Shown: in pieces, positions 1 through 6,460 of the stretch
How the letters are laid out: every line of letters begins with the position of its first letter
How positions within the stretch are numbered: the first letter of the stretch is position 1
DNA from: Candidatus Hydrogenedentota bacterium
GTDB taxonomy: Bacteria > Hydrogenedentota > Hydrogenedentia > Hydrogenedentales > SLHB01
DNA length: 6,460 nt
NCBI GenBank assembly: GCA_029262095.1
Contig: JAJDAB010000571.1
Location: 1-6,460, forward strand
Reading direction: 5' to 3'
Notes under the pieces: generated by a model
The model's database searches: none
What the model saw: only the letters and a program-made list of their open reading frames with translations
Told to the model about the DNA's origin: nothing
Made by a program: the position numbers and the translations under genes

Positions 1-480
1 TTCGCGTTTTGCCGCCGCCAACAATTGCGCGGCGCAACGCTCGCCGGGCCGGTGTGAGAGGTAGAGGTGATCGCCGAGCAGCAATAGGAACGCATCGTCC
101 GACGCGAAATCTCGTGCGGCGAGCACTGCATGTCCATACCCTCGAGGTTCGTCTTGGACACACAACGTTAAACGCCCCATCAAATCATCGATTCGAGCGG
201 CTTCATCTTGGGCCCATGCGACATTGGGGTAGGCATCGAGCAGGTTTTCTCGTAGAGCGTCAAAGCGTTGTCGGTAGGCGGCCTCATCGCCCGGCGCACA
301 CACAACGGCGACCTGTTCGATGCCGCTCTGAAGCGCTTCTTCCGCGATGATCTGTAACGTTGGTTTCGTAAGACCGTCCTGATCGACCAACGGTTGCATG
401 CCTTTGTCCACAGTCGTGGCAGCGGGGTAGAGGCGGGCGCCACGACCGGCGGCCGTGATGATGGCTTTGCGTATTTCCAT
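1..480 (-). CDS. GalU-like UTP-glucose-1-phosphate uridylyltransferase / sugar nucleotidyltransferase, N-terminal 160 residues (runs off the left edge)
   Basis: The reading frame opens with ATG at 480 and stays open to base 1, giving 160 residues without a stop. The start MEIRKAIITAAGRGARLYP is the nucleotide-binding loop of the nucleotidyltransferase (GT-A fold) family: G12-x-G14-x-R16-L-Y-P. K26 sits where the GalU catalytic-site Lys lies (DKGMQPLVD here, PKEMLPLVD in classical GalU), followed by KP at 39-40 and EEAL..SGIE at 47-55. QDEPRGYGHAV (109-119) and LLLLGDHLY (132-140) match the substrate and metal region. Known members join NTP to a sugar-1-phosphate, usually making UDP-glucose for polysaccharides, in the cytoplasm. 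A short insertion (QDGLT, 34-38) and the GDH motif suggest a non-enterobacterial GalU-like branch, so the exact sugar is uncertain. The gene begins 11 bp after the sigma-54 regulator's stop, with no good Shine-Dalgarno (only weak GCGAG), which points to co-transcription and perhaps translational coupling. Confidence 0.82.
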   Translation of the reverse strand, partial: MEIRKAIITAAGRGARLYPAATTVDKGMQPLVDQDGLTKPTLQIIAEEALQSGIEQVAVVCAPGDEAAYRQRFDALRENLLDAYPNVAWAQDEAARIDDLMGRLTLCVQDEPRGYGHAVLAARDFASDDAFLLLLGDHLYLSHRPGERCAAQLLAAAKRE

Positions 481-491
481 TGAACGACTCG

Positions 492-1883
492 CTACTCGCC
501 CGCGGCTTCTTGAATGTCCGGTGTGTCGATGGCGAGTTGATCCATTTTGTACTTTAATACTCGGCGCGTGGTGCCCAGGCGGTCCGCGGCACGCGATTGG
601 ACATGTCCGCAATCCTCTAGCGCTTGGAGAATGAGGCGCCGTTCCAATCGATCGGTCGCTTCTTGCAACGGCAGCCCGGCCAATTCATCGAAGCCGTGCG
701 CGGCGTGGCTAGTCGTACGGTCAGCCGGGAGTATGCCGTCGAGATGGTTCGCGCGAATCATCACTTCATCCGGGTTGTGCACCAGTATTCGTTCGACGGT
801 GTTTTCCAGTTCGCGCACGTTCCCCGGCCAATCGTATGCCGACATACGCACCAGCGCGTCCTCGGCAAAACCGGAAGCATTGGCGTTGGTCCGCAAACGA
901 TGTTTCGCCACGAAATGTGCAATGAGTTCCGGTAGATCCGTGCGACGTTGTCGCAGTGGCGGCATTTCGATGGGTAAAACGTTTACGCGATAATACAAAT
1001 CTTCGCGAAACGCACGTTCTTTTATACGTTCTTCCAAATTTCGGTTTGTTGCACAGATAAACCGGACGTCCACTTCGATCACTTTCGAACTGCCGACCGG
1101 GTACATTTGACCTTCTTGGATCAGCCGCAAAAGTTTAGCTTGTGCTTCGAGGGGCATTTCACCGATTTCGTCGAGGAAGAGTGTGCCGCTATCCGCAACT
1201 TGTGCTTTACCCACTCGCCTTTCTGTGGCTCCGGTGAAAGCGCCTTGCTCATGTCCGAACAGTTCGCTTTCCACTAAATTCTCTGGGATTGCGCAGCACG
1301 AAACGGGCACGAACGCTTCCTTCGCTCGGCTCCCGCCCGAGTGTATTGCGCGGGCTAGCATATCTTTTCCGGTGCCGCTCTCGCCGGTGACGAGGACAGT
1401 CGAATCGACCAACATCGCGCGCCGTGCGGATCGAATCGTTTCGGCTAGGGTGTCGGATGTTCCAACGATAGACTCAAACCCCGACCGGTCGTTTTCCCGG
1501 AGAACACGCAGTTCGCGCTCTTTTTGACGCTCATCCAGAATACGACCGACCATCATCGTGATCTCGTCGACATCGAAAGGCTTGATGAGGTATTCCGTCG
1601 CACCGCGTTTCATGGCTTCCACGGCGTTCGATACGGAGTTCACCCCGGTGACAATGATGACGGGTAAATCCGGTTCACGTTCGGCAATGACATCCAACAC
1701 TTCCATGCCGCTCATGCCCGACATTTTCATGTCGAGCAGAACAAGATCTGCATGATGTTCGTCTAGGAGTTGGAGGCCTTGCTCGCCCGAGTTTGCCGTG
1801 ATGACCCGGTAATCGTCACGCAGTGTAATGTTGTACGATTCGCGTACGCCGAGTTCGTCGTCAATCGCCAGAATGGTCTGCAT
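492..1883 (-). CDS. NtrC/AtoC-family sigma-54-dependent response regulator (receiver, AAA+, Fis HTH)
   Basis: 463 residues, the normal length for this family. The receiver domain (1-120) has acidic pocket D8/D9, phospho-acceptor D51 (VLLDMKM), T79 and K101 (IKPF), so it should be phosphorylatable. A charged linker helix (about 113-133) leads to the AAA+ domain (about 138-365). That domain has Walker A GESGTGKD (167-174), an intact sigma-54-contacting GAFTGA loop (214-219), Walker B GTLFLDEI (233-240), arginine-finger region FREDLYYRVNVLPI (R293, R299) and sensor II WPGNVRELEN (352-361). A Fis-type helix-turn-helix lies at about 415-452 (LILQALEDCGHVQSRAADRLG). Such proteins remodel the closed sigma-54 RNA polymerase complex with ATP when phosphorylated. 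The start overlaps the 3' end of the upstream kinase-like gene by 23 bp and has a G-rich ribosome site. The two upstream genes are its likely phosphate source and modulator. Target promoters cannot be read from this window. Confidence 0.97.
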   Translation of the reverse strand: MQTILAIDDELGVRESYNITLRDDYRVITANSGEQGLQLLDEHHADLVLLDMKMSGMSGMEVLDVIAEREPDLPVIIVTGVNSVSNAVEAMKRGATEYLIKPFDVDEITMMVGRILDERQKERELRVLRENDRSGFESIVGTSDTLAETIRSARRAMLVDSTVLVTGESGTGKDMLARAIHSGGSRAKEAFVPVSCCAIPENLVESELFGHEQGAFTGATERRVGKAQVADSGTLFLDEIGEMPLEAQAKLLRLIQEGQMYPVGSSKVIEVDVRFICATNRNLEERIKERAFREDLYYRVNVLPIEMPPLRQRRTDLPELIAHFVAKHRLRTNANASGFAEDALVRMSAYDWPGNVRELENTVERILVHNPDEVMIRANHLDGILPADRTTSHAAHGFDELAGLPLQEATDRLERRLILQALEDCGHVQSRAADRLGTTRRVLKYKMDQLAIDTPDIQEAAGE

Positions 1884-3789
1884 TGGTTCCCCCCGTTTTC
1901 GGCAGACTGAATTCGAACGCGCCCCCGCCGCCCGATTGTTCGATGAGTTTTAGTGATCCGTGATGGCTATCCATGATACGGCTTGCCATGGTGAGTCCCA
2001 ACCCCATACCGCGCTCTTTTGTGCTGAAAAACGGCAGGAAGATGAGCGGCCGAACCTGATCCGTGACGCCCTGTCCCGTATCACGGACGCGCAATTGGTA
2101 GTCGCCGTTGCGTTGAGCCGTTTCGATGCGGAGGACGCCGCCTTCCGGCATGGCCTCCATCGCATTTTGGAGCACATGTTGGATCGCTTTGCCGAATTGG
2201 TCTGAATCGAACGACGCTTCGGCGATGGACTCGTCCAGAGATTTTTCGAGGATAATCGCGCGAGCTTCCATTTCTTCCGAGAAATTCTTTAGAACCCGTT
2301 CAACCATCTCATTGAGACGCTCTTTGTGGGTATCCATATGCTGTTCGCGCGAAAAGGCGAATAGAGCATCGGCTACACCATCGATACGGTTGACTTCGCG
2401 CATGACGACCGCGCTAAATTCATTGCGAAACTCTGCGTCGTCATACTTGCGCGGGAGCAATTGGGCGAACGCGCTGATGGCCACGAGCGGATTCTTAATT
2501 TCCTGGGCAACGCGCCCCGCGAGGTATTCCCAGAATGGGCTGTACGCGATATCTTTGGCAGTCGTCCGCGCTTTGGGAATTTCGTTGAATACGATTCCGA
2601 CGCCGCGGCCTGGCATTGGCGTTGCGCTAAGGCCTAACGTGAGACCCGTTGCCGGATCGCGCACTTCTTGACGCAACAGTGATTTGTCGTCGGCCAAGGC
2701 GCGCAATGCGACGTTGGCAAATTTCGAACCAAGGCGTTGTACGCTTTGGCCCAACACGTGACTCGCCTGCAAACTCAATAGTGACTCGGCGCGTGCGTTC
2801 ATCAGCGCGACGGATTTATCTACAGCAATTAGTACCATGCCACTTGGTAATTCGGAGACGAATTGCGCGAGTTCGGCGTGTTCCACGGCCAACGAACCGA
2901 ACCGGCGTTCGTGATCCAACGCAGTCGCGGCGCCTTTGCTCAATATACTGAGCAATTCCCTATCTTCCGTGCCAAACGAGGTTCCTGCCGATCGTGCGCC
3001 AAGCAGAATCGCGCCGGGGACATCGTCCCCTGTCGCGATGGGCACTACAATCGATGCGCCAAGGACAACCATTTCTCTACGGACGGGATGACGATCTGGA
3101 AAATCTTCTAGCGACGCCATGCTTCGTTGACGCCGTAGCCATGCCATGATGCCTTCCGTTAACGGTAACTCCAGGTCGCTCGCGATCGCATCGGGCAATC
3201 CCATGCTCGCCGCCACTTTGGCGACGCCCTCCGATTCGAAGAGAATAGTGCAGCGTGTCACAGCAAAAACGTCATCCAATACTTCCAGAAGCGATTGTGA
3301 AATTCTTGAAGCGCTTCGCTTGCCAGAAGCGATTCGTGTCAACCAACGCATTACCGTTCTGTATTGTGAACCCGTGGGTTCTTCGTGCGTGGTCTCCGGC
3401 GGAGTCTGCGAGGCCAAGACACGCACATCACTCTCCGCCGATGACACTTGTAATTCCGTCAATTTTTCCAGGATTGCGTCGCAAGAAAATGGTTTGGCCA
3501 AACTCGCGCGGGCACCGGCAAGCGTGAATTCAGCAAGCGATTCCGCGTCAGCGTGGGCTGTGAGCGCGAGGACCGGCGCATTCGGATGGGCACTCAAGAC
3601 ATTCTTGATTGCCTCGCTTCCCAATGATGGCGAGTCGTCGATCAGCACGACATCGGGATCGATCGTCACCAATCGCCGCAACGCGCCCTCTTGCGTCGAT
3701 TCGAAAAAGAGCACATCGCTCGGCGACATCGTCGCCTTTACGGTATCTCGCAATGCCCGGTCATCGGCAATGATGAGGTATACGTTCAT
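1861..3789 (-). CDS. Receiver-GAF-PAS-histidine kinase-like protein lacking the phospho-acceptor His (predicted pseudokinase or phosphatase)
   Basis: 642 residues, with no membrane segment or signal peptide seen, so probably cytoplasmic. The N-terminal receiver domain (1-115) has D9/D10, D51 (VVLIDDS), T77 and K99 (AKPF), all expected residues. A variable linker leads to a GAF domain (about 150-295, ending GAILLGARSAGTSFGTEDREL), then a PAS-like domain (about 303-405), a HisKA dimerisation helix pair (about 418-485) and a HATPase_c domain (about 525-630). The ATP site looks intact: N-box N542, G1 DTGQG (570-574), F-box LPFFSTKE and G2 GMGLGL (594-599). The H-box reads RVAQEIKNPL, so the position normally held by His is Q429 (codon CAG at 2503-2505). 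The segment after it parallels the upstream kinase (QLLP..DD.EFR..F....EV.RID), indicating paralogy. It cannot autophosphorylate at the usual site. It may pair with the upstream kinase, act as a phosphatase, or hold phosphate on its receiver. Its start overlaps the upstream stop (ATGA). Confidence 0.93.
   Translation of the reverse strand: MNVYLIIADDRALRDTVKATMSPSDVLFFESTQEGALRRLVTIDPDVVLIDDSPSLGSEAIKNVLSAHPNAPVLALTAHADAESLAEFTLAGARASLAKPFSCDAILEKLTELQVSSAESDVRVLASQTPPETTHEEPTGSQYRTVMRWLTRIASGKRSASRISQSLLEVLDDVFAVTRCTILFESEGVAKVAASMGLPDAIASDLELPLTEGIMAWLRRQRSMASLEDFPDRHPVRREMVVLGASIVVPIATGDDVPGAILLGARSAGTSFGTEDRELLSILSKGAATALDHERRFGSLAVEHAELAQFVSELPSGMVLIAVDKSVALMNARAESLLSLQASHVLGQSVQRLGSKFANVALRALADDKSLLRQEVRDPATGLTLGLSATPMPGRGVGIVFNEIPKARTTAKDIAYSPFWEYLAGRVAQEIKNPLVAISAFAQLLPRKYDDAEFRNEFSAVVMREVNRIDGVADALFAFSREQHMDTHKERLNEMVERVLKNFSEEMEARAIILEKSLDESIAEASFDSDQFGKAIQHVLQNAMEAMPEGGVLRIETAQRNGDYQLRVRDTGQGVTDQVRPLIFLPFFSTKERGMGLGLTMASRIMDSHHGSLKLIEQSGGGGAFEFSLPKTGGTNADHSGD
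1889..1895 (-). promoter_or_regulatory. Ribosome binding site of the sigma-54 response regulator gene
   Basis: A purine-rich CGGGGGGAA stretch ends about 3-5 nt before the ATG at 1883, within the coding end of the pseudokinase gene. The 23-bp overlap of the two genes (1861-1883) means that ribosomes finishing the upstream gene pass over this site, so coupled expression is likely. It supports the start MQTILAIDDE, the normal beginning of a receiver domain. Confidence 0.55.
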
Positions 3790-6329
3790 GCCGACGCCTC
3801 GTCCATCACCTTGGCCGCGGATGCCAACGGTATTGTAATGACAAACGTTGTGCCACGATTGGGCGTGCTGTGAACATCTATCTGACCACCGTGCTCTGTA
3901 ATAATTCCATGCACCACAGAAAGTCCCAGGCCTGTTCCCGTGTCCTTCGTCGTGAAGAACGGTGTAAATATGCGATCAACCGCTTCTTCGTTCATACCAC
4001 TGCCGGTATCCGAGAACGAGACTGTTGCGCATTCCGCTTCGAGAAGCGGGGATTGACCTTTCGGGCGAAGATGCGTGCGGCCATATTCAACCGACACGCT
4101 CAACGTCTTCTCTGTCGTATTTTCCATAGCGTCTACCGCATTTAGTACCAAGTTCAAGAAGACTTGGTGCAACTGCTGTTCATCACCGTAGATGATGACT
4201 GCGGGACCGGGGAAGGAAGTCTCAACGTCAATATTTTGTGCACGCGTTTGATTCTCCACCAGCGCGAACACGTCCTCGATGATAGCACGAATGTTGTGCG
4301 GGGCGAAATCAGCTTTTTTCGGACGTGCGAAATCTAATAAACGTGTGACAATTGAATCGATTCGATCAACCTCGGATGGGACGATATCGGAGAATCCCGT
4401 TCGGAACTCCTCGTCATCAAAGCGCTTAGGCAGCAACTGGCTAAAAGTCTTGATCGAGACCAATGGATTCTTGATTTCGTGCGCCATACCGGCCGCAAGC
4501 GTGCCAATTGATGAGAGACGATCGGCCCGCTTGACGTGTTGCTCCAGGCGTTTCACCTGGGACAGGTCATAAATCATAATCATCGCACCCGTTAGGGTGC
4601 CGTCCCCGGAGTGAAGCGGAGCGGAGGAGGTTACGACCGGAATCGACTCTTCTCGCGGATTGAATATTTCCGTTTCAAAGTCTCGAATGCTTCGTTCTTC
4701 ATCCAGGGTCTTCCGCAACACCTGCGTAATTTCATCGGGTAACACGTCCATGTGTGCGCCCAGCTCAACGCGTCCGAGAATTTCAACGGTTCCCTGATTG
4801 AACGTCGTGATCCGTCCGGCCGTATCGACCGCGACGACGCCGCCGCGCATGTTGCGCAGGATTCGCTCACGGTGGAGGTTCGCCTCTTCCAGTCTGCGAT
4901 ACAATCGCGCGTTTACAATTGCCGTGGCTAGCGGGTTGGCCATAGAAGTGAACGCAGTCACGTCTTCGTACGAATAGATGTCCTTCGAGTATTTCGGACC
5001 CAGCATCAGCACGCCAGCCAGATTCGATGACGTTTTCAACGGCACACACAATTCCGTATCCATTTCCTCAAGGAGCTTGACGATTTCGATGTCCGATGCC
5101 GATACTGCGATTCGTGAGAGTTCACCGAGTACAAGTGGATCGCTGTTTGCACGCGTATAGTTTACTAATGCCGCCAACCGCGTATCCCGGATGTCCTCTT
5201 CACCCTCGATACTCGAATACTCCGTGACCAGGACTTGCGGATCTTTCTCATCGCACAACAATACGCGCGAATTTTCTGCACCGATAGTTGACGTAACCTC
5301 CTCACAAACGCCCCGCAGTAAATCGTCCAGTTTCACGTGTTGCGCGGCGGTCTTACTCGCCCGGGCCAACATCTGATTAACATCGTACCGCCGTTTGAGA
5401 ATAGTGCGGTTCGCCAACAGTTGCATGCGCTCGTTAAGCGGCGCCAATACAAATGCGATCACGACGGCTGAAATCAATGTCGATACGAATTCGACGTTGG
5501 GTAGATTGTCGAAGGGCAGTGCGAGGAAGCTCCAGCGCACAACCGAAATGCTTGTGAAGAAGGTCAGTACAACGAACGCCGTCGCCACGAAATAGACGGC
5601 GGTACGCGAAATAATGACCCATATATCGAGCAGCTGATACCGCACCATCGCGTAGCTGAACGAGGCGACGAGCACCACAATGAAGACAGGCCCGTAGGCT
5701 TCCATTGTCGTGACACCTACTGCGGGGGCATAGACATTCGTGAACAGGGCCAAAAACGTCATGCCAAACACGCCGAGCAGTACGTGCTGAATCTGGCGGA
5801 GTTCAATCCCTGTCGAACGCCGTATTTTACGAATGAGGTTGGCCTGGAGCGCAAGAAAACAGATGCCAATGACTACCGAGTACCCGTGAAAAACTGGCCC
5901 GTAGTCGACCTGCGGCATGACCACGTCGCCAGCGTTCGGGGCATTGGGCATGATGATTCCGCGAATGTAGCCTTCACCCGGCCAAAACGCTCCAAGACTG
6001 AAGAACACGCCACACACATAGAAAAACGTTAGCAGACTACGGAAACCATCGAACCGGCCCTTCGGGAAGTAGCACACGAACTGATAAAACGAGGGGAGCA
6101 AGAACGCTGAAACGATAAACGTCGCACGCACCCGAAAATCGGCTTGCGCAACCGTATCGCTCTGAATCACTGCGAGTACGCCCAGCGCCCACAACGCCAT
6201 GTTGACGCACAACGTTGCGAATAGCAGTTGCAGCGTGCGCCGATGGGTGCGCAGCACAACGAGCACGGCCAACCCCAAGCAGGAGATGGCCGCTAACGCC
6301 AAGAATGCCGATGTAATCGAGAGTTCCAT
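3786..6329 (-). CDS. Membrane sensor histidine kinase (multi-TM N-terminus, GAF, PAS, HisKA, HATPase_c)
   Basis: 847 residues. The first ~300 residues hold about nine hydrophobic segments (roughly 5-26, 34-56, 68-88, 97-115, 146-166, 180-198, 211-229, 240-262, 281-297). Features such as FYQFVCYFPKGR (81-92) and IELRQIQHVLLG (175-186) resemble the HisKA_7TM-type input region. The linker LAPLNERMQLLANRTILKRRYD (295-316) is typical before the GAF domain in this class. GAF covers about 330-475, a signalling helix 474-495, PAS about 485-590 and HisKA about 600-670 with phospho-acceptor H617 (AHEIKNPL). HATPase_c spans about 710-836: N730, DTGSG (774-778), FTPFFTTKD, GTGLGL (798-803). All kinase boxes are intact. 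It should sense a membrane or cytoplasmic signal, autophosphorylate and pass phosphate to the downstream regulator, the downstream receiver, or both. The signal is unknown. The start at 6329 puts a transmembrane helix first, but its ribosome site is weak. No GalU- or lipid-binding domain was seen. Confidence 0.96.
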   Translation of the reverse strand: MELSITSAFLALAAISCLGLAVLVVLRTHRRTLQLLFATLCVNMALWALGVLAVIQSDTVAQADFRVRATFIVSAFLLPSFYQFVCYFPKGRFDGFRSLLTFFYVCGVFFSLGAFWPGEGYIRGIIMPNAPNAGDVVMPQVDYGPVFHGYSVVIGICFLALQANLIRKIRRSTGIELRQIQHVLLGVFGMTFLALFTNVYAPAVGVTTMEAYGPVFIVVLVASFSYAMVRYQLLDIWVIISRTAVYFVATAFVVLTFFTSISVVRWSFLALPFDNLPNVEFVSTLISAVVIAFVLAPLNERMQLLANRTILKRRYDVNQMLARASKTAAQHVKLDDLLRGVCEEVTSTIGAENSRVLLCDEKDPQVLVTEYSSIEGEEDIRDTRLAALVNYTRANSDPLVLGELSRIAVSASDIEIVKLLEEMDTELCVPLKTSSNLAGVLMLGPKYSKDIYSYEDVTAFTSMANPLATAIVNARLYRRLEEANLHRERILRNMRGGVVAVDTAGRITTFNQGTVEILGRVELGAHMDVLPDEITQVLRKTLDEERSIRDFETEIFNPREESIPVVTSSAPLHSGDGTLTGAMIMIYDLSQVKRLEQHVKRADRLSSIGTLAAGMAHEIKNPLVSIKTFSQLLPKRFDDEEFRTGFSDIVPSEVDRIDSIVTRLLDFARPKKADFAPHNIRAIIEDVFALVENQTRAQNIDVETSFPGPAVIIYGDEQQLHQVFLNLVLNAVDAMENTTEKTLSVSVEYGRTHLRPKGQSPLLEAECATVSFSDTGSGMNEEAVDRIFTPFFTTKDTGTGLGLSVVHGIITEHGGQIDVHSTPNRGTTFVITIPLASAAKVMDEASA
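3797..3800 (-). promoter_or_regulatory. Ribosome binding site of the receiver-pseudokinase gene
   Basis: GAGG lies 7 nt before the ATG at 3789, inside the last codons of the membrane kinase gene. Together with the ATGA stop/start overlap at 3786-3789 it supports this start. It also suggests translational coupling, so that the two kinase-like proteins are made in linked amounts, as would suit a complex. Confidence 0.6.
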
Positions 6330-6355
6330 AACGGGAAGGTCTTCGGTTGTGGCCG

Positions 6356-6460
6356 CTAATTCATGCGGCGCATGACCAACGCATTGTGCGTGCCTCCAAA
6401 ACTCATTGCCGTCACCAGCGCGGTATCGACATCGTTTACGCGCGATTGCTGTGCTACAAA
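6356..6460 (-). CDS. Beta-ketoacyl-ACP synthase-like protein, C-terminal 34 residues (runs off the right edge)
   Basis: The frame is open from base 6460 to a TAG at 6358-6356. Its end, DTALVTAMSFGGTHNALVMRRMN, resembles the C-terminus of condensing enzymes (FabF/KAS II type), which usually close with SFGFGG(T/H)NA.LV.RR. Here the motif is one residue shorter (SFGGTHNALVMRR), as in divergent family members. The family elongates acyl chains on acyl carrier protein in the cytoplasm. The active-site Cys and His residues lie outside the window, so activity cannot be judged, and only the short tail supports the call. The sensor kinase starts 26 bp after its stop with no hairpin between, so the two may share a transcript. 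An unrelated C-terminus with a chance match is possible but less likely. Confidence 0.68.
   Translation of the reverse strand, partial: FVAQQSRVNDVDTALVTAMSFGGTHNALVMRRMN
6380..6395 (-). promoter_or_regulatory. Candidate sigma-54 (-24/-12) promoter for the kinase operon
   Basis: Reading the minus strand, AGGCACGCACAATGCG matches the sigma-54 consensus TGGCACG-N4-TTGCA at the key positions: GG at -24, CACG after it, and GC at -12 with the required 10-bp spacing. It mismatches at the first T, the first T of the -12 element and the final A. Transcription would start near 6369, leaving a leader of about 40 nt before the kinase ATG, which fits autoregulation by the operon's own NtrC-type activator. 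The site lies inside the 3' end of the ketosynthase-like gene, where the bases also encode the conserved GGTHNA residues, so chance resemblance is a serious alternative. Confidence 0.25.

Noticed and set aside
180..443. 87-codon minus-strand open frame
   Set aside because: It is an out-of-phase frame inside the GalU-like gene, whose own frame carries the conserved nucleotidyltransferase motifs.
547..993. 148-codon plus-strand open frame
   Set aside because: Antisense to the AAA+ and HTH region of the sigma-54 regulator; Arg/Ser-rich with no motif.
2126..2671. 181-codon open frame on the plus strand
   Set aside because: Antisense to the HisKA/HATPase part of the 642-residue protein; its translation has no domain-like pattern and is a by-product of codon bias.
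3146..3838. 230-codon open frame on the plus strand
   Set aside because: It lies fully antisense to the receiver-GAF-PAS kinase-like gene, whose domains are unmistakable. The plus-strand translation is Ser/Arg/Thr-rich and has no recognisable domain.
3840..3855. Second sigma-54-like match (TGGCACAACGTTTGTC, minus strand) before the pseudokinase gene
   Set aside because: The -12 GC is GT, and the bases encode the conserved GTTFV of the HATPase domain, so it is most likely chance.
6330..6355. The 26-bp gap between the ketosynthase-like gene and the kinase as a terminator or strong ribosome site
   Set aside because: No stem with a T-run and no good Shine-Dalgarno was found there; it is only a short spacer.
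6361..6375. Perfect 15-nt palindrome TCATGCGGCGCATGA near the possible transcription start, considered as an operator
   Set aside because: It falls in the codons for Met-Arg-Arg-Met at the end of the ketosynthase-like gene, which yield such symmetry by themselves; no second copy was seen.

Overview
The window is a tightly packed, single-direction block of bacterial DNA in which all five genes are read from the minus strand. In transcription order (right to left) they are: the last 34 codons of a beta-ketoacyl-ACP synthase-like gene; an 847-residue membrane histidine kinase; a 642-residue soluble protein built as receiver-GAF-PAS-kinase core; a 463-residue NtrC-family sigma-54 activator; and the first 160 codons of a GalU-like sugar-nucleotide pyrophosphorylase. 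Gaps are 26 bp, a 4-bp overlap, a 23-bp overlap and 11 bp. No terminator-like hairpin was seen between genes, so read-through transcription of the whole block is plausible. No RNA gene, mobile element, CRISPR array or repeat family was found, and no stretch of 300 bases lacks a gene.

The central three genes form a signalling module. The first kinase has about nine membrane segments followed by GAF, PAS, HisKA and HATPase_c domains, with an intact phospho-acceptor histidine (H617). The third protein is a complete sigma-54 response regulator: receiver D51, Walker A and B, an intact GAFTGA loop and a Fis-type helix-turn-helix. The middle protein is the unusual one. Its kinase core is clearly paralogous to that of the first kinase, but the H-box reads AQEIKNPL where AHEIKNPL is expected, so the phospho-acceptor His is Gln429. 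Its ATP-binding boxes and its N-terminal receiver (D9, D10, D51, T77, K99) look intact. It therefore looks like a receiver-controlled pseudokinase, phosphatase or hetero-dimer partner sitting between kinase and regulator.

The flanking genes suggest an envelope context. The GalU-like enzyme would supply a nucleotide sugar (such as UDP-glucose) for surface polysaccharide, and the ketosynthase belongs to fatty-acid or polyketide-type synthesis. The membrane kinase plus sigma-54 activator pairing resembles the PrsK/PrsR pairs of exopolysaccharide/PEP-CTERM systems in general layout, but I see no direct proof that this module controls polysaccharide genes.

Organism: a bacterium of moderate-to-high GC with dense NtrC-type signalling, probably a Gram-negative environmental lineage (Hydrogenedentota, Planctomycetota, Acidobacteriota or deltaproteobacterial type). 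This is a guess from gene style; the window holds no phylogenetic marker.
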